IMG/VR virus record: IMGVR_UViG_3300021957_000210
Location: 1 to 29,076 of that record
Length of the DNA stretch: 29,076 bases
Direction: 5' to 3' (one strand)
DNA from: a virus
Numbering within the stretch: the first letter of the stretch is position 1; each line of letters begins with the position of its first letter. The position numbers and the translations under genes are program-made. The notes beneath the pieces are model-generated. The model worked only from the letters and a program-made list of their open reading frames with translations. It did no database searches and was not told where the DNA came from. Shown one piece after another: positions 20,320 to 28,226 of this stretch.

Positions 20320-23300
20320 TTATATTGTTGTTAAATCTTGTAATTCTACGTCTGTTAATGCTTTTGGATAAACTTTTATATCTGTAATTCTATGTGTCAT
20401 AAAACCAGTACTTAATGCAAAATTAGATAATGTAGTGAAATTATTTGTAATAGTGTGTGTGTCTTTTAAAACACCATTAATATATGTTAATATGGTAGTT
20501 CCATTACAACTCCAAGCTATTTTTCCTCCATTTTCAAAGCTTACGCTTGTGCCTAAAAAATCTGCATCTGGAGAATAATACGGTCTAATCTTATTATTGG
20601 GTTGACCATATAATCTAAAAGGAGTCATATTATTTAATGTAGTTCCATTTGTTGAGATTCCATCATAAGCTAAATATATACTTCCAACATTACCATCAAA
20701 TAATTCGTTTACATTATTTTTTGAAGATAGTTCTTGGTTTCTTGTTACTGTTGTTCCATCTGTTGGTATGTATGAAGTTGCGTAAGAACCTTGTTCTATT
20801 TGAAATCCGTAAACCAATATATCACTTGTACTTGCTACTGCACCTCTTAAATCTAAACCACAAATTGAGGAGGTGTTTGTTTGTGTTATAGTTTTTGTAA
20901 ATCTCTGCCATTCGTTAGTGACAGTAAAAACTTCCCTTTGAGAATTATCGAATATAATACCTATTTTTTGGTCTGTGACGCCTTTAGATTTTGCATAAAA
21001 AGACGTGGTATAATCTAATCCATCCACTAATGTTAGTGTAGTTCTAAATCTTGACGAATCTGAATTACTTCCACTATTTGACGCATCGAATTGTATTCTA
21101 TCTGCATTTTGCGTACCATCTGGACTAATTGCGTAATTGCTTGTAACTATTGGTGCAACACCACTACCACTTGCAGATTTTAGCCAATAAGAATCTGCAT
21201 AATCATTCGAATACTGTAATAAATTTGTTCTCTGTGGTTCTAACAAGAATGCCTCTGCTCCAGTTGAATAATCTAATCTTGGAGTATTAGTTTCAGTTAT
21301 GTATTCTTTAACTGATACGTTGTCTATTGATATACTTGAGTTTGTTGTAGCGTTTTGAAACAAGAAAATTTGATTGGCTATGTTTTTTATATAAATTGTA
21401 TGTGTTACCCCTAAATCAGTAGGAGCAACTATAAAAGAACCACCAGCAGAATAATATTTAAAACTTGTAACTCCATTATTTTCTATTACTCGATATTGTA
21501 ATTTATAAGTTTTATTTACCGTTACAACGTTTAAAGAAGATACGCCATCCGTTGCATAAGCCAATGCAGATGATTGGGATGCTGAATTTGTAAGTGTTAG
21601 TTTACCTCCCGATATTAATACATTTGACGTTTGAGAGTACCAACCTAAAGACCAAGATGTTGTACTTGGTATACCATCAGTAGAAAAATCTCCATTAGTA
21701 ATTTCTTCTTCTCCAAACTCATTAGTGCTTTGAATTAATCCTTGTGCATTTACAAACGTAGCTTCTGAATTCCTTGTGAATATGAAATCAGTTGCTATTG
21801 TATTAAAGTCTAAATCAAACGTTGGAGCAGTTGGTGTTGGATATGTCAAACTTCTTAATTCTTCATCCGTTAACGCTTCTTTCCAAACTCCTAATGCTTT
21901 TGTGTTTCCGAAGAAATTGTTGATATTAGTGTATTCATTAAACTGCAATTTATCATATGTGTTTGGAGTAACTACATTTCCACTTAAATCTTCTCCTACT
22001 TTAATCCCATTTAACCAAAGACTGAAATTATTTAATTCCCACTTACAAGCAATTTTATTTTTGTCTAACGCATTTATAGTGCTATCCACTATATTAATAC
22101 TAATAGAACCTCCTACATAATACCTAAAAGTAATTGTTCCATTTGTATCAAACCTAAGAAACATTCTGTCTTGAGCAGTAGCACTTTCTCTTAAAGATAT
22201 AAATCTATTGCCATTATTAACAAGAGTGCTTCCCTCAAAATATAAAACTCCTTCAGAACTATTTATTAAAGAAGCATCCCCTCCGTTAGTACATAAATCT
22301 TGATTCCTTGTTTTTATAGTTCCTTCCGTTGGTATGTACGATGTGCTATAGGATTGTTGTTCTAATTGTGCTCCCCAAGCATATAAGTATTCCCCAGTTC
22401 CTACATACGCAGTTGCTTGTTTAAGGTAAAGATAAACAGTTGTTGCAGTATTTGTACTTACAAAAGAAATAGAACATCTGTACCAATCATTTCCGTAATC
22501 TTCTATTTTATGGTTAAAACCTACACCAGCACTTGTAATAGTTCCATTTTCTAAATCTACATTTGCAGCTGAAGCAGTACCACTATTAAAAACTTGAAAA
22601 TAAGCAGTTGTTAATGTTCCTTTTTTTAAGAATATAGAATACGTATGATTTCCACTATTTAATGTACTAATAGTATCTTGTATTCTATGAATATTGTTTG
22701 TTGTATCATCTATTATTTTATCTGCATTTATTGTTCCATCTGGAGATATATAATTATTACTTACTACTGATACACTTGCTTTTGACCAAGAAGCATTACT
22801 AAAATCCTCTGAATAAGGTATCAAATTAGTACTCTGTGGTTCAAATAACCAAGCACCACATCCACTATCGGGAACTACTTCTTGTCCAAGATATTCTTTT
22901 ACAGATACGTTGTCTATTCTTATGTCTTGATTATTTACTCTCCTTGTTAATGTTATTCCGTTACCTTGTCCATTCATTGTAAAGGTATAAGTATAAGTTC
23001 CACCTACACCTATTGTGGTTGCTCCAACATTATTTGCAAAATCGGATGTATTGTAATTTGTATTAACATATACACCTCCATCAATACCACTTCCTTGTAT
23101 TACATCAAATGTAATTTTGTAAGTTTTATTATTTGCAAGAGTAAATACTTGGCTTAAAGCACCCGTAGGAACTTCTATTGATGAATTTACCCAGAATGAT
23201 GTACCAGTTAAAAACCAATTAGCACTATCCGTATCAAACGAGCCATTAGTAACCAATTCACTCCCCAAAGAATCTTGGTAAGTAAAACCCGAATAGTTGA

Positions 23301-24552
23301 TACGTGGTAAGTTAGTATCATCTGTAATTTCTAATACTGATATGTTTGTTATAGAGCCATCAAAACCATTATTTGCATATATCCAACATTTATTTGTATC
23401 ATCTGCATAATATGTTTGACTAAAAGTACCATTTGTAGTAATAAAATTACCTCCAGCACCATCATAAGGATAAGTCACTTTACCCGTTGTCATATTAGAA
23501 ACAGTTATTCCAACTTTATAAGTTTTACCATTCTCAAATAAATTAGTAGATGTTCTTATAAAACCATTAAGACTTCCATCACTTATAGCTACGCCATTAC
23601 CAATACTCCAATTTGAATCTAAAACCCAATTTTGCCCGACTTCCTTTACCGAGATGTTTGTTACAGAGCCTATGAAAGCATTACTATAAAATGCAATGCG
23701 TGAATCTAAAATTGAAGATAAATATATTGTTTTAGTTCCGTTACTTGTAACACCTACTCCACTTCCTCCAACAAATCGAAATGATAAAGTTCCCGAAACA
23801 TAGTCAGAAACATCAAAAACCACCTTGTAATATGTATTAGTAGATAAACCACTAACAGTTTGTATTATATCGCCATCTGTTCCATCACTTATAGCCTTAT
23901 CCTCTCCAATACTCCAACCCGTTCCTAAAGTCCAATCTTGTCCAACCTCTTTAACGCTTACGTTGTCTATTGACATTGAGGCATTATTAGTAAATAAAAC
24001 TCCTATATATGTATTACCTCCCGTAAATTTGATATAATCAGTATATGTGCCATTTGCAGTCCTATTGGCACCACTATTATTAAGCCCATCATTCAAACCA
24101 CTTCTTACAATTCCACTTATATAATCACTTACTGTAAAGGTTATTTTATAAAATTTGCCTACGACTAAAGATGTGGATTGATATAAATATTCAGTAGATG
24201 CGTTTGTGGCAATAGCTTGACCATTTGTTATTTCAATACTTCCAGTTTTTACCCAATCACTATCTGTTGCAAAATCTCCGTTTGTAACTAACTCGCTACT
24301 CTCTTGACTAAAATTACCATTAGTAACCTCCTCTGAACCTATCTCTGAAAAATCTCCGTTCTGTACTAAATTACTTGATAGTATTTGTACATCCTCAACA
24401 AGACCTTGAGCATTAACTCTTGTAGCACTTGAATTTCTTGTAAAGTCAAAATCCCCATAAGGTGCTTCACTTGGCTTTATAGCTAAAACCTTTCCATCAT
24501 CGTAAGCAGTTGGTGTAAGGATTATCGAAGCCTTTTCTAATAAGTTTGCCAT
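20320..24552 (-). CDS. Modular receptor-binding fibre/spike protein with duplicated architecture (1410 aa)
   Basis: The largest gene. It consists of two unequal copies of one plan. Copy one begins at FTRNSSATRVNAQGL (residues 37-51), has NGDF repeats (65-93) and four jelly-roll, CBM-like modules each ending near DNVSVKE or TNISVKE (about 196-202, 299-304, 402-408, 547-553). It then has FEPQSTNLIPYS (570-581), a carbohydrate-type domain, TSYIPTEGT (737-745), a LamG-like domain (about 765-890) and KEALTDEELRSLT. Copy two repeats this with one CBM-like module (FTRNSEATFVNAQGL near 925). It would bind host surface glycans. No enzyme motif was seen. Confidence 0.7.
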   Translation of the reverse strand: MANLLEKASIILTPTAYDDGKVLAIKPSEAPYGDFDFTRNSSATRVNAQGLVEDVQILSSNLVQNGDFSEIGSEEVTNGNFSQESSELVTNGDFATDSDWVKTGSIEITNGQAIATNASTEYLYQSTSLVVGKFYKITFTVSDYISGIVRSGLNDGLNNSGANRTANGTYTDYIKFTGGNTYIGVLFTNNASMSIDNVSVKEVGQDWTLGTGWSIGEDKAISDGTDGDIIQTVSGLSTNTYYKVVFDVSDYVSGTLSFRFVGGSGVGVTSNGTKTIYLSSILDSRIAFYSNAFIGSVTNISVKEVGQNWVLDSNWSIGNGVAISDGSLNGFIRTSTNLFENGKTYKVGITVSNMTTGKVTYPYDGAGGNFITTNGTFSQTYYADDTNKCWIYANNGFDGSITNISVLEITDDTNLPRINYSGFTYQDSLGSELVTNGSFDTDSANWFLTGTSFWVNSSIEVPTGALSQVFTLANNKTYKITFDVIQGSGIDGGVYVNTNYNTSDFANNVGATTIGVGGTYTYTFTMNGQGNGITLTRRVNNQDIRIDNVSVKEYLGQEVVPDSGCGAWLFEPQSTNLIPYSEDFSNASWSKASVSVVSNNYISPDGTINADKIIDDTTNNIHRIQDTISTLNSGNHTYSIFLKKGTLTTAYFQVFNSGTASAANVDLENGTITSAGVGFNHKIEDYGNDWYRCSISFVSTNTATTVYLYLKQATAYVGTGEYLYAWGAQLEQQSYSTSYIPTEGTIKTRNQDLCTNGGDASLINSSEGVLYFEGSTLVNNGNRFISLRESATAQDRMFLRFDTNGTITFRYYVGGSISINIVDSTINALDKNKIACKWELNNFSLWLNGIKVGEDLSGNVVTPNTYDKLQFNEYTNINNFFGNTKALGVWKEALTDEELRSLTYPTPTAPTFDLDFNTIATDFIFTRNSEATFVNAQGLIQSTNEFGEEEITNGDFSTDGIPSTTSWSLGWYSQTSNVLISGGKLTLTNSASQSSALAYATDGVSSLNVVTVNKTYKLQYRVIENNGVTSFKYYSAGGSFIVAPTDLGVTHTIYIKNIANQIFLFQNATTNSSISIDNVSVKEYITETNTPRLDYSTGAEAFLLEPQRTNLLQYSNDYADSYWLKSASGSGVAPIVTSNYAISPDGTQNADRIQFDASNSGSNSDSSRFRTTLTLVDGLDYTTSFYAKSKGVTDQKIGIIFDNSQREVFTVTNEWQRFTKTITQTNTSSICGLDLRGAVASTSDILVYGFQIEQGSYATSYIPTDGTTVTRNQELSSKNNVNELFDGNVGSIYLAYDGISTNGTTLNNMTPFRLYGQPNNKIRPYYSPDADFLGTSVSFENGGKIAWSCNGTTILTYINGVLKDTHTITNNFTTLSNFALSTGFMTHRITDIKVYPKALTDVELQDLTTI

Positions 24553-24553
24553 A

Positions 24554-24751
24554 TTATTGTATATTTTCTATTGCAGTTAATGTTGCAGTTGTACAAATTT
24601 CATTCTCGAAATAATCTGCTCTTGCTTGTAAATCTAATATTAAAGCTGGTATATCACTACACCCAGCATATTGCTGATAAACAATTCCCCATCCTACATC
24701 ATTACAAGCACCTTTTCCCCACCAAGACTTTAAGTATATTTCGTTTGCCAT
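24554..24751 (-). CDS. Small hypothetical structural-region protein (65 aa)
   Basis: The product (MANEIYLKSWWGKGACNDVG) has a Gly/Trp-rich start with three Cys (residues 16, 31 and 53) and a helical end (LILDLQARADYFENEICT). It starts by sharing one base with the stop of the 35-codon gene (TAATG) and stops one base before the fibre gene ATG. Phage proteins of this type occur near fibre genes in Bacteroidetes phages, but I recognise no function. Confidence 0.6.
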   Translation of the reverse strand: MANEIYLKSWWGKGACNDVGWGIVYQQYAGCSDIPALILDLQARADYFENEICTTATLTAIENIQ

Positions 24752-24858
24752 TATTTTATTTTATTTTTTACCTTTTCTAAAAAGAGTTTTAACTTTTCAA
24801 TATTCTTTTCCTTCGGTTTTGTAACCCTCTTAACTGGTTTATCAATCAAAGTACCCAT
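24751..24858 (-). CDS. Small Lys-rich protein (35 aa)
   Basis: A 35-codon frame starts at ATG 24858 within the last codons of the adaptor gene and overlaps the next ATG as TAATG. The product is almost half Lys with hydrophobic helix positions (MGTLIDKPVKRVTKPKEKNI), so a basic amphipathic helix. Tight coupling at both ends is the only support. It could bind DNA or acidic capsid parts. Confidence 0.5.
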   Translation of the reverse strand: MGTLIDKPVKRVTKPKEKNIEKLKLFLEKVKNKIK

Positions 24859-25352
24859 CCATTAAAAGTTGCATCGTATGACGGATAAATATCATCATTT
24901 ATGTTGTTTGTATATTCGGGATATGTAGTTTGGTTAAAAGACATAAAATCTATAAATCGTCTTGAATACCATTCTGCATTTGTTCTTGCCTTTTCAACTA
25001 AAAAATCTATTTCGTTTTTATCTACTGATTGAGCGTTTTCTGATGTATGCTTAAATACTCCACCATTCTTAATTTGATATGCAGCAAATGGATAGTAATT
25101 AGATTGAGCATACCATATTAACATAGGTACAACAAAGTCATCTAAAATTGTTTTCCATCTTGCATTTTCTGGTAGATCTATATTTGGTATTGCAGCACTT
25201 AATCCATCATACATTTTTGTACCAAGAATCTGTTGTACATCTATCTCTTGTGCAATCTTAATGAACTGAACAAATTTATCAGTATCTACATTCCCATCAA
25301 GTATAGAGTTTCTTACTAAATCCGTTCTATTTATAAATAATACTGTTGCCAT
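24846..25352 (-). CDS. Head-tail adaptor-like protein (168 aa)
   Basis: A mainly helical protein (FVQFIKIAQEIDVQQILGTK, residues 27-46, then a Trp/Tyr-rich helix LIWYAQSNYYPFAAYQIKNG, 78-97, and a long helix FLVEKARTNAEWYSRRF). The pattern of an early 'QE..I..ILG..LY' helix followed by a long amphipathic helix is typical of adaptor proteins below the portal in Bacteroidetes phages (DUF6712-like). It follows the portal gene by six bases. Family naming is from memory and position. Confidence 0.6.
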   Translation of the reverse strand: MATVLFINRTDLVRNSILDGNVDTDKFVQFIKIAQEIDVQQILGTKMYDGLSAAIPNIDLPENARWKTILDDFVVPMLIWYAQSNYYPFAAYQIKNGGVFKHTSENAQSVDKNEIDFLVEKARTNAEWYSRRFIDFMSFNQTTYPEYTNNINDDIYPSYDATFNGWVL

Positions 25353-25358
25353 AGTTTC

Positions 25359-27167
25359 TTAGTTTGGGTATGCTCCTCTGTTCGGCATATCAATAGGTGC
25401 TTCTTTAGCATCTTGATACTGTTTACCTTTTGGTTCGTATTTGTTTGGTATTGAATCAACATCTTTACCTCTTGATATATATTTTTCAGTTTCGCTTTTC
25501 ATTCTATAAAGTTCCTCTTGCCAGTAATGTCCACAGTATATTCCTCCCTTATATTTAAATAGCGAATAGTTTCTACCTTTATGCCCAAAATCATTATTTA
25601 CACCTTGAAAGGAAGCATTATCAATATCTTCTTTTCTATACACAACACCCTTTGATGTTCTACCCATCATTGTTTTACAAAAATCTCTACTATTTGCAGA
25701 TGATTTTCTTTCTTGGTATGTGTATCTAATCTTATAAAATGATTTATCTAACTTACTTTCTCCATTTGGCTTTGATTTAATAAAATCAGCAAACTTTTGT
25801 ATTCTTGATAGTTTCTTTTTTATTTTAGAATTTACCCAATCCTCAATACTCTGATTGTCATCTGATATTTCTCTTGTATCAACCAATTCATATTCATCAG
25901 ATATTGTTTCGTATTTTAAGTTTTCTAAAATTAATGACGCCATCTCATCTGTTAAATCATTTTTATCATCCTTAGACATTTCAACACCAGTTTCCTCCTC
26001 AATAGTTTCATCATCTTGTAATTCCTTATCTACCTCTGTAAACTCTAATGGTTGTAACGTTGTAAAGTATAGATTTAAGCTAATTTCGTTGTATGCAAGT
26101 ATATGGTCAAAGCAATCTATTAAAAGTTCTTGAAATGGTCTTATAACTGTGTTATCCATTAAAAGAGATGCAGTCTTAATCTCCTCTGCATTGTTACCTA
26201 ATCCACTTCCATCTTTTATACCTAATAGCATTGGACTAACTATCCTATGTGCTACCATAATTTTAGATGTGCTTTCCTCACTTAAAAATTGGTATTGGTT
26301 ATGTGCATCTGATAATTGTACTGGTGTTATCTCTGCTTGTGATTCTTTATTGTCATTAAAAGCAAGTATGAATTTCCCAGCATTACTTGTTCCACTAAAC
26401 TTCTCTGCAATCTTATTTTCTATTAATTGTCTTTCTTGTTGGTTAGGAGTTCCATTGTTGAAGTTAATTAACATCGATGGACTTAAACCATTCATTATAT
26501 TGTTGAGGTGGTAATTAGATACCTCTTCCTCTAACTCTGCGTATTGTAAACCACCTTGATAATCAACTGGACTGTAATAATAGAAACCACTCTTATATGG
26601 TTTTATGTAATATATCTCAATCCCCTCTTTTGACATACCATAAGCTGGTATTCTTAATGGTTCATCTGTTCTTTTTATATTTGCCCAATCATTAAAATAA
26701 TAATAAGCTGGTATTTCTCCATCCTCATTACACTTTTCTGCCCTTAATGTTTCAATAGGCATATGCTCTAATTGAACTATCTTGCTTCTATCCTTAGAAT
26801 ATATAACTTGAATAGCACATTGTCCCATTAGTTTTAAATCATAACACAATCTTCTTACTACATCCTTTTTAAATAAAGAAACCATTTGAGCATACTCATT
26901 AGGTTTTCTATTTGAATCAGTAGCATTTAATCCTTTTCCATAAATAGCTTGGCTAATGCCATTAATAGCAGCGTTATTAGTAGGAGATCCATTGTATCTA
27001 TCAATTAGAAATTGAAAGTAGTTATTATCAGCACCATATTCAATCCAATCATTACCATTTACCTCTTTAATTTCGGGACTTGTGTAAGTGCTTAAATTAA
27101 CAAAACCAAATTCTGAAATTTTAGATGCCTTTGTAAATTGTCCTTTACTATTTCTTTGTCTTTTCAT
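25359..27167 (-). CDS. Portal protein with C-terminal Cys/His extension (602 aa)
   Basis: The N-terminal 420 residues have the pattern of PBSX/SPP1-like phage portals: WIEYGADNNYFQFLIDRYNG (residues 42-61), IKPYKSGFYYYSPVDYQGGL (187-206), and a helical middle with HRIVSPMLLGIKDGSGLGNN (about 304-323). An acidic linker (TIEEETGVEMSKDD) joins a C-terminal domain (about 474-560) with RDFCKTM (Cys497), VVYRKEDIDN and GGIYCGHYW (Cys545, His547), which resembles a Mu-gpF-like or head-morphogenesis domain. It is the DNA channel of the head. The extension makes it longer than common portals (400-500). It overlaps the 121-residue gene by four bases. Confidence 0.85.
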   Translation of the reverse strand: MKRQRNSKGQFTKASKISEFGFVNLSTYTSPEIKEVNGNDWIEYGADNNYFQFLIDRYNGSPTNNAAINGISQAIYGKGLNATDSNRKPNEYAQMVSLFKKDVVRRLCYDLKLMGQCAIQVIYSKDRSKIVQLEHMPIETLRAEKCNEDGEIPAYYYFNDWANIKRTDEPLRIPAYGMSKEGIEIYYIKPYKSGFYYYSPVDYQGGLQYAELEEEVSNYHLNNIMNGLSPSMLINFNNGTPNQQERQLIENKIAEKFSGTSNAGKFILAFNDNKESQAEITPVQLSDAHNQYQFLSEESTSKIMVAHRIVSPMLLGIKDGSGLGNNAEEIKTASLLMDNTVIRPFQELLIDCFDHILAYNEISLNLYFTTLQPLEFTEVDKELQDDETIEEETGVEMSKDDKNDLTDEMASLILENLKYETISDEYELVDTREISDDNQSIEDWVNSKIKKKLSRIQKFADFIKSKPNGESKLDKSFYKIRYTYQERKSSANSRDFCKTMMGRTSKGVVYRKEDIDNASFQGVNNDFGHKGRNYSLFKYKGGIYCGHYWQEELYRMKSETEKYISRGKDVDSIPNKYEPKGKQYQDAKEAPIDMPNRGAYPN

Positions 27168-27529
27168 ATTACTATATAAGTATTATCGTAACCATTGTAT
27201 GTTGTAAATTGACCATCATTTAAATTATAATAATCATTATTTGATTGGTCTATGTTTTGGTCAGTACAGAATATTCTATCTTTATAAATGCTATCCGTTT
27301 TATTTGAATCCGTATATAATTCAATATCATAAAAATGATTCTCCACTAAAACTGGTGCAAAGGTAATATTAAAATTAAGATAGTTTCTAGATGTAATTGC
27401 TGATGTTATTTGATAGTCTACTGTTACGTTTGTGCTATCATCTCTTATTGCCATAGTGAAAGTACCTAAATAACTTCGAGGTATCACAGATAGGCTTTGT
27501 GCAGTTGCAGATGTTGTAAGTATAATCAT
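27164..27529 (-). CDS. Hypothetical structural-region protein (121 aa)
   Basis: A beta-rich Thr/Asn/Tyr-rich protein with no signal cleavage site convincing enough (a hydrophobic-to-Ser N-terminus MIILTTSATAQS is not typical), no Cys pair and no domain I recognise. Strand-like blocks include YLGTFTMAIRD, VTVDYQITSAI and LNFNITFAPVLV. It is the first gene of the portal operon, four bases from late motif D, and overlaps the portal ATG as ATGA. Neck or tail-completion roles are possible. Confidence 0.6.
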   Translation of the reverse strand: MIILTTSATAQSLSVIPRSYLGTFTMAIRDDSTNVTVDYQITSAITSRNYLNFNITFAPVLVENHFYDIELYTDSNKTDSIYKDRIFCTDQNIDQSNNDYYNLNDGQFTTYNGYDNTYIVI

Positions 27530-27533
27530 TATA

Positions 27534-27550
27534 TATATAACGAAATAAAA
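27534..27550 (-). promoter_or_regulatory. Late-operon motif, copy D (core only)
   Basis: The minus strand reads TTTTATTTCGTTATATA, keeping the 9-base core CGTTATATA of copies A-C but not the upstream ATTAAA. It ends four bases before the ATG at 27529 and follows a terminator, so it is placed to start the portal-to-lysis operon. Confidence 0.5.
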
Positions 27551-27575
27551 CTGCTAATTTGTAAAATGGATAAGC

Positions 27576-27603
27576 AAAAAAAAAGCACCCCGTTAAGGAT
27601 GCT
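27576..27603 (-). terminator. Intrinsic terminator after tail-tube candidate
   Basis: AGCATCC pairs with GGGTGCT-type bases (one G-U pair) around a short TTAAC loop, followed by nine T on the minus strand. It ends the capsid unit before motif D starts the next. Confidence 0.85.
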
Positions 27604-27626
27604 CTAATTTTAACTAAATAAATATA

Positions 27627-28151
27627 TTATGCAGTTGGATCAATCTGTGCTGCATCTCCAACTACTGGTGCTGCTAAAAAGTAAGGTGCAGTTTCTTCCA
27701 TTGCTTCAAAAACAATAGTGAATCCACTCATATCTCCAGCTGCTGCCCCAGTTGAAATTGTTCCAGATGTGCATTCTGCTCCATTCTCTGCTCCACATAA
27801 GAAGCTATTACCATAGTAATCTTCAACTACAATATATGGTCTACCTACTGCAAGTATTTGTAATTCTTGTTGAGTTTCTGAATCCAAATAAGTTAATGTA
27901 AGATTTAAAGTTTGAGTATAAAAAGTTGTTCCAGTATCTCTACTACTTGTTACAGTAGTTTCTAAAGATGAAGTACCTTTTACATCATATTCATACCAAG
28001 TTGGTGTTCCAGTAAAAGTAGCAGTTCCACTTGCTCCTACTGTTATAGTTCCAATATCTGCATCCCCGAAGTCTGCGAAAAAAACTTTTTTTATTCCTCC
28101 GAAAGCACTTTTACAAGGTAGTTTTCTACCCGTTGTTAATGTACAAGCCAT
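27627..28151 (-). CDS. Putative major tail tube protein (174 aa)
   Basis: A Thr/Gly-rich beta protein of compact size: opening CTLTTGRKLPCKSAFGGIKK, strands GTITVGASGTATFTG, WYEYDVKGTSSLETTV, LNLTLTYLDSETQQELQI and a closing TIVFEAMEETAPYFLAAP. Such a protein abundant in Thr and Ser, next to the capsid gene, is typical of tail tube proteins, and the N-terminal Cys and Lys pattern recurs in structural proteins of related phages. It is separated from the capsid gene by a strong stem-loop and from the next operon by a terminator. A head decoration protein is an alternative. Confidence 0.5.
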   Translation of the reverse strand: MACTLTTGRKLPCKSAFGGIKKVFFADFGDADIGTITVGASGTATFTGTPTWYEYDVKGTSSLETTVTSSRDTGTTFYTQTLNLTLTYLDSETQQELQILAVGRPYIVVEDYYGNSFLCGAENGAECTSGTISTGAAAGDMSGFTIVFEAMEETAPYFLAAPVVGDAAQIDPTA

Positions 28152-28166
28152 TTGTTTTTATGATTT

Positions 28167-28206
28167 AAAAAAAAAAGGTAAGCAGATAAAACCCACCTAC
28201 CCTTTT
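28167..28206 (-). terminator. Intrinsic terminator-like hairpin after capsid gene
   Basis: On the minus strand a long stem with several G-U pairs (AAAAGGGTAGGTGGG with TCTGCTTACCTTTTT) closes a TTTTA loop, and ten T follow. It lies 21 bases past the capsid stop and before the next ATG, so transcription of the tail-tube candidate must partly read through. Confidence 0.7.
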
Positions 28207-28226
28207 CTATTGATTAATTATTAATT

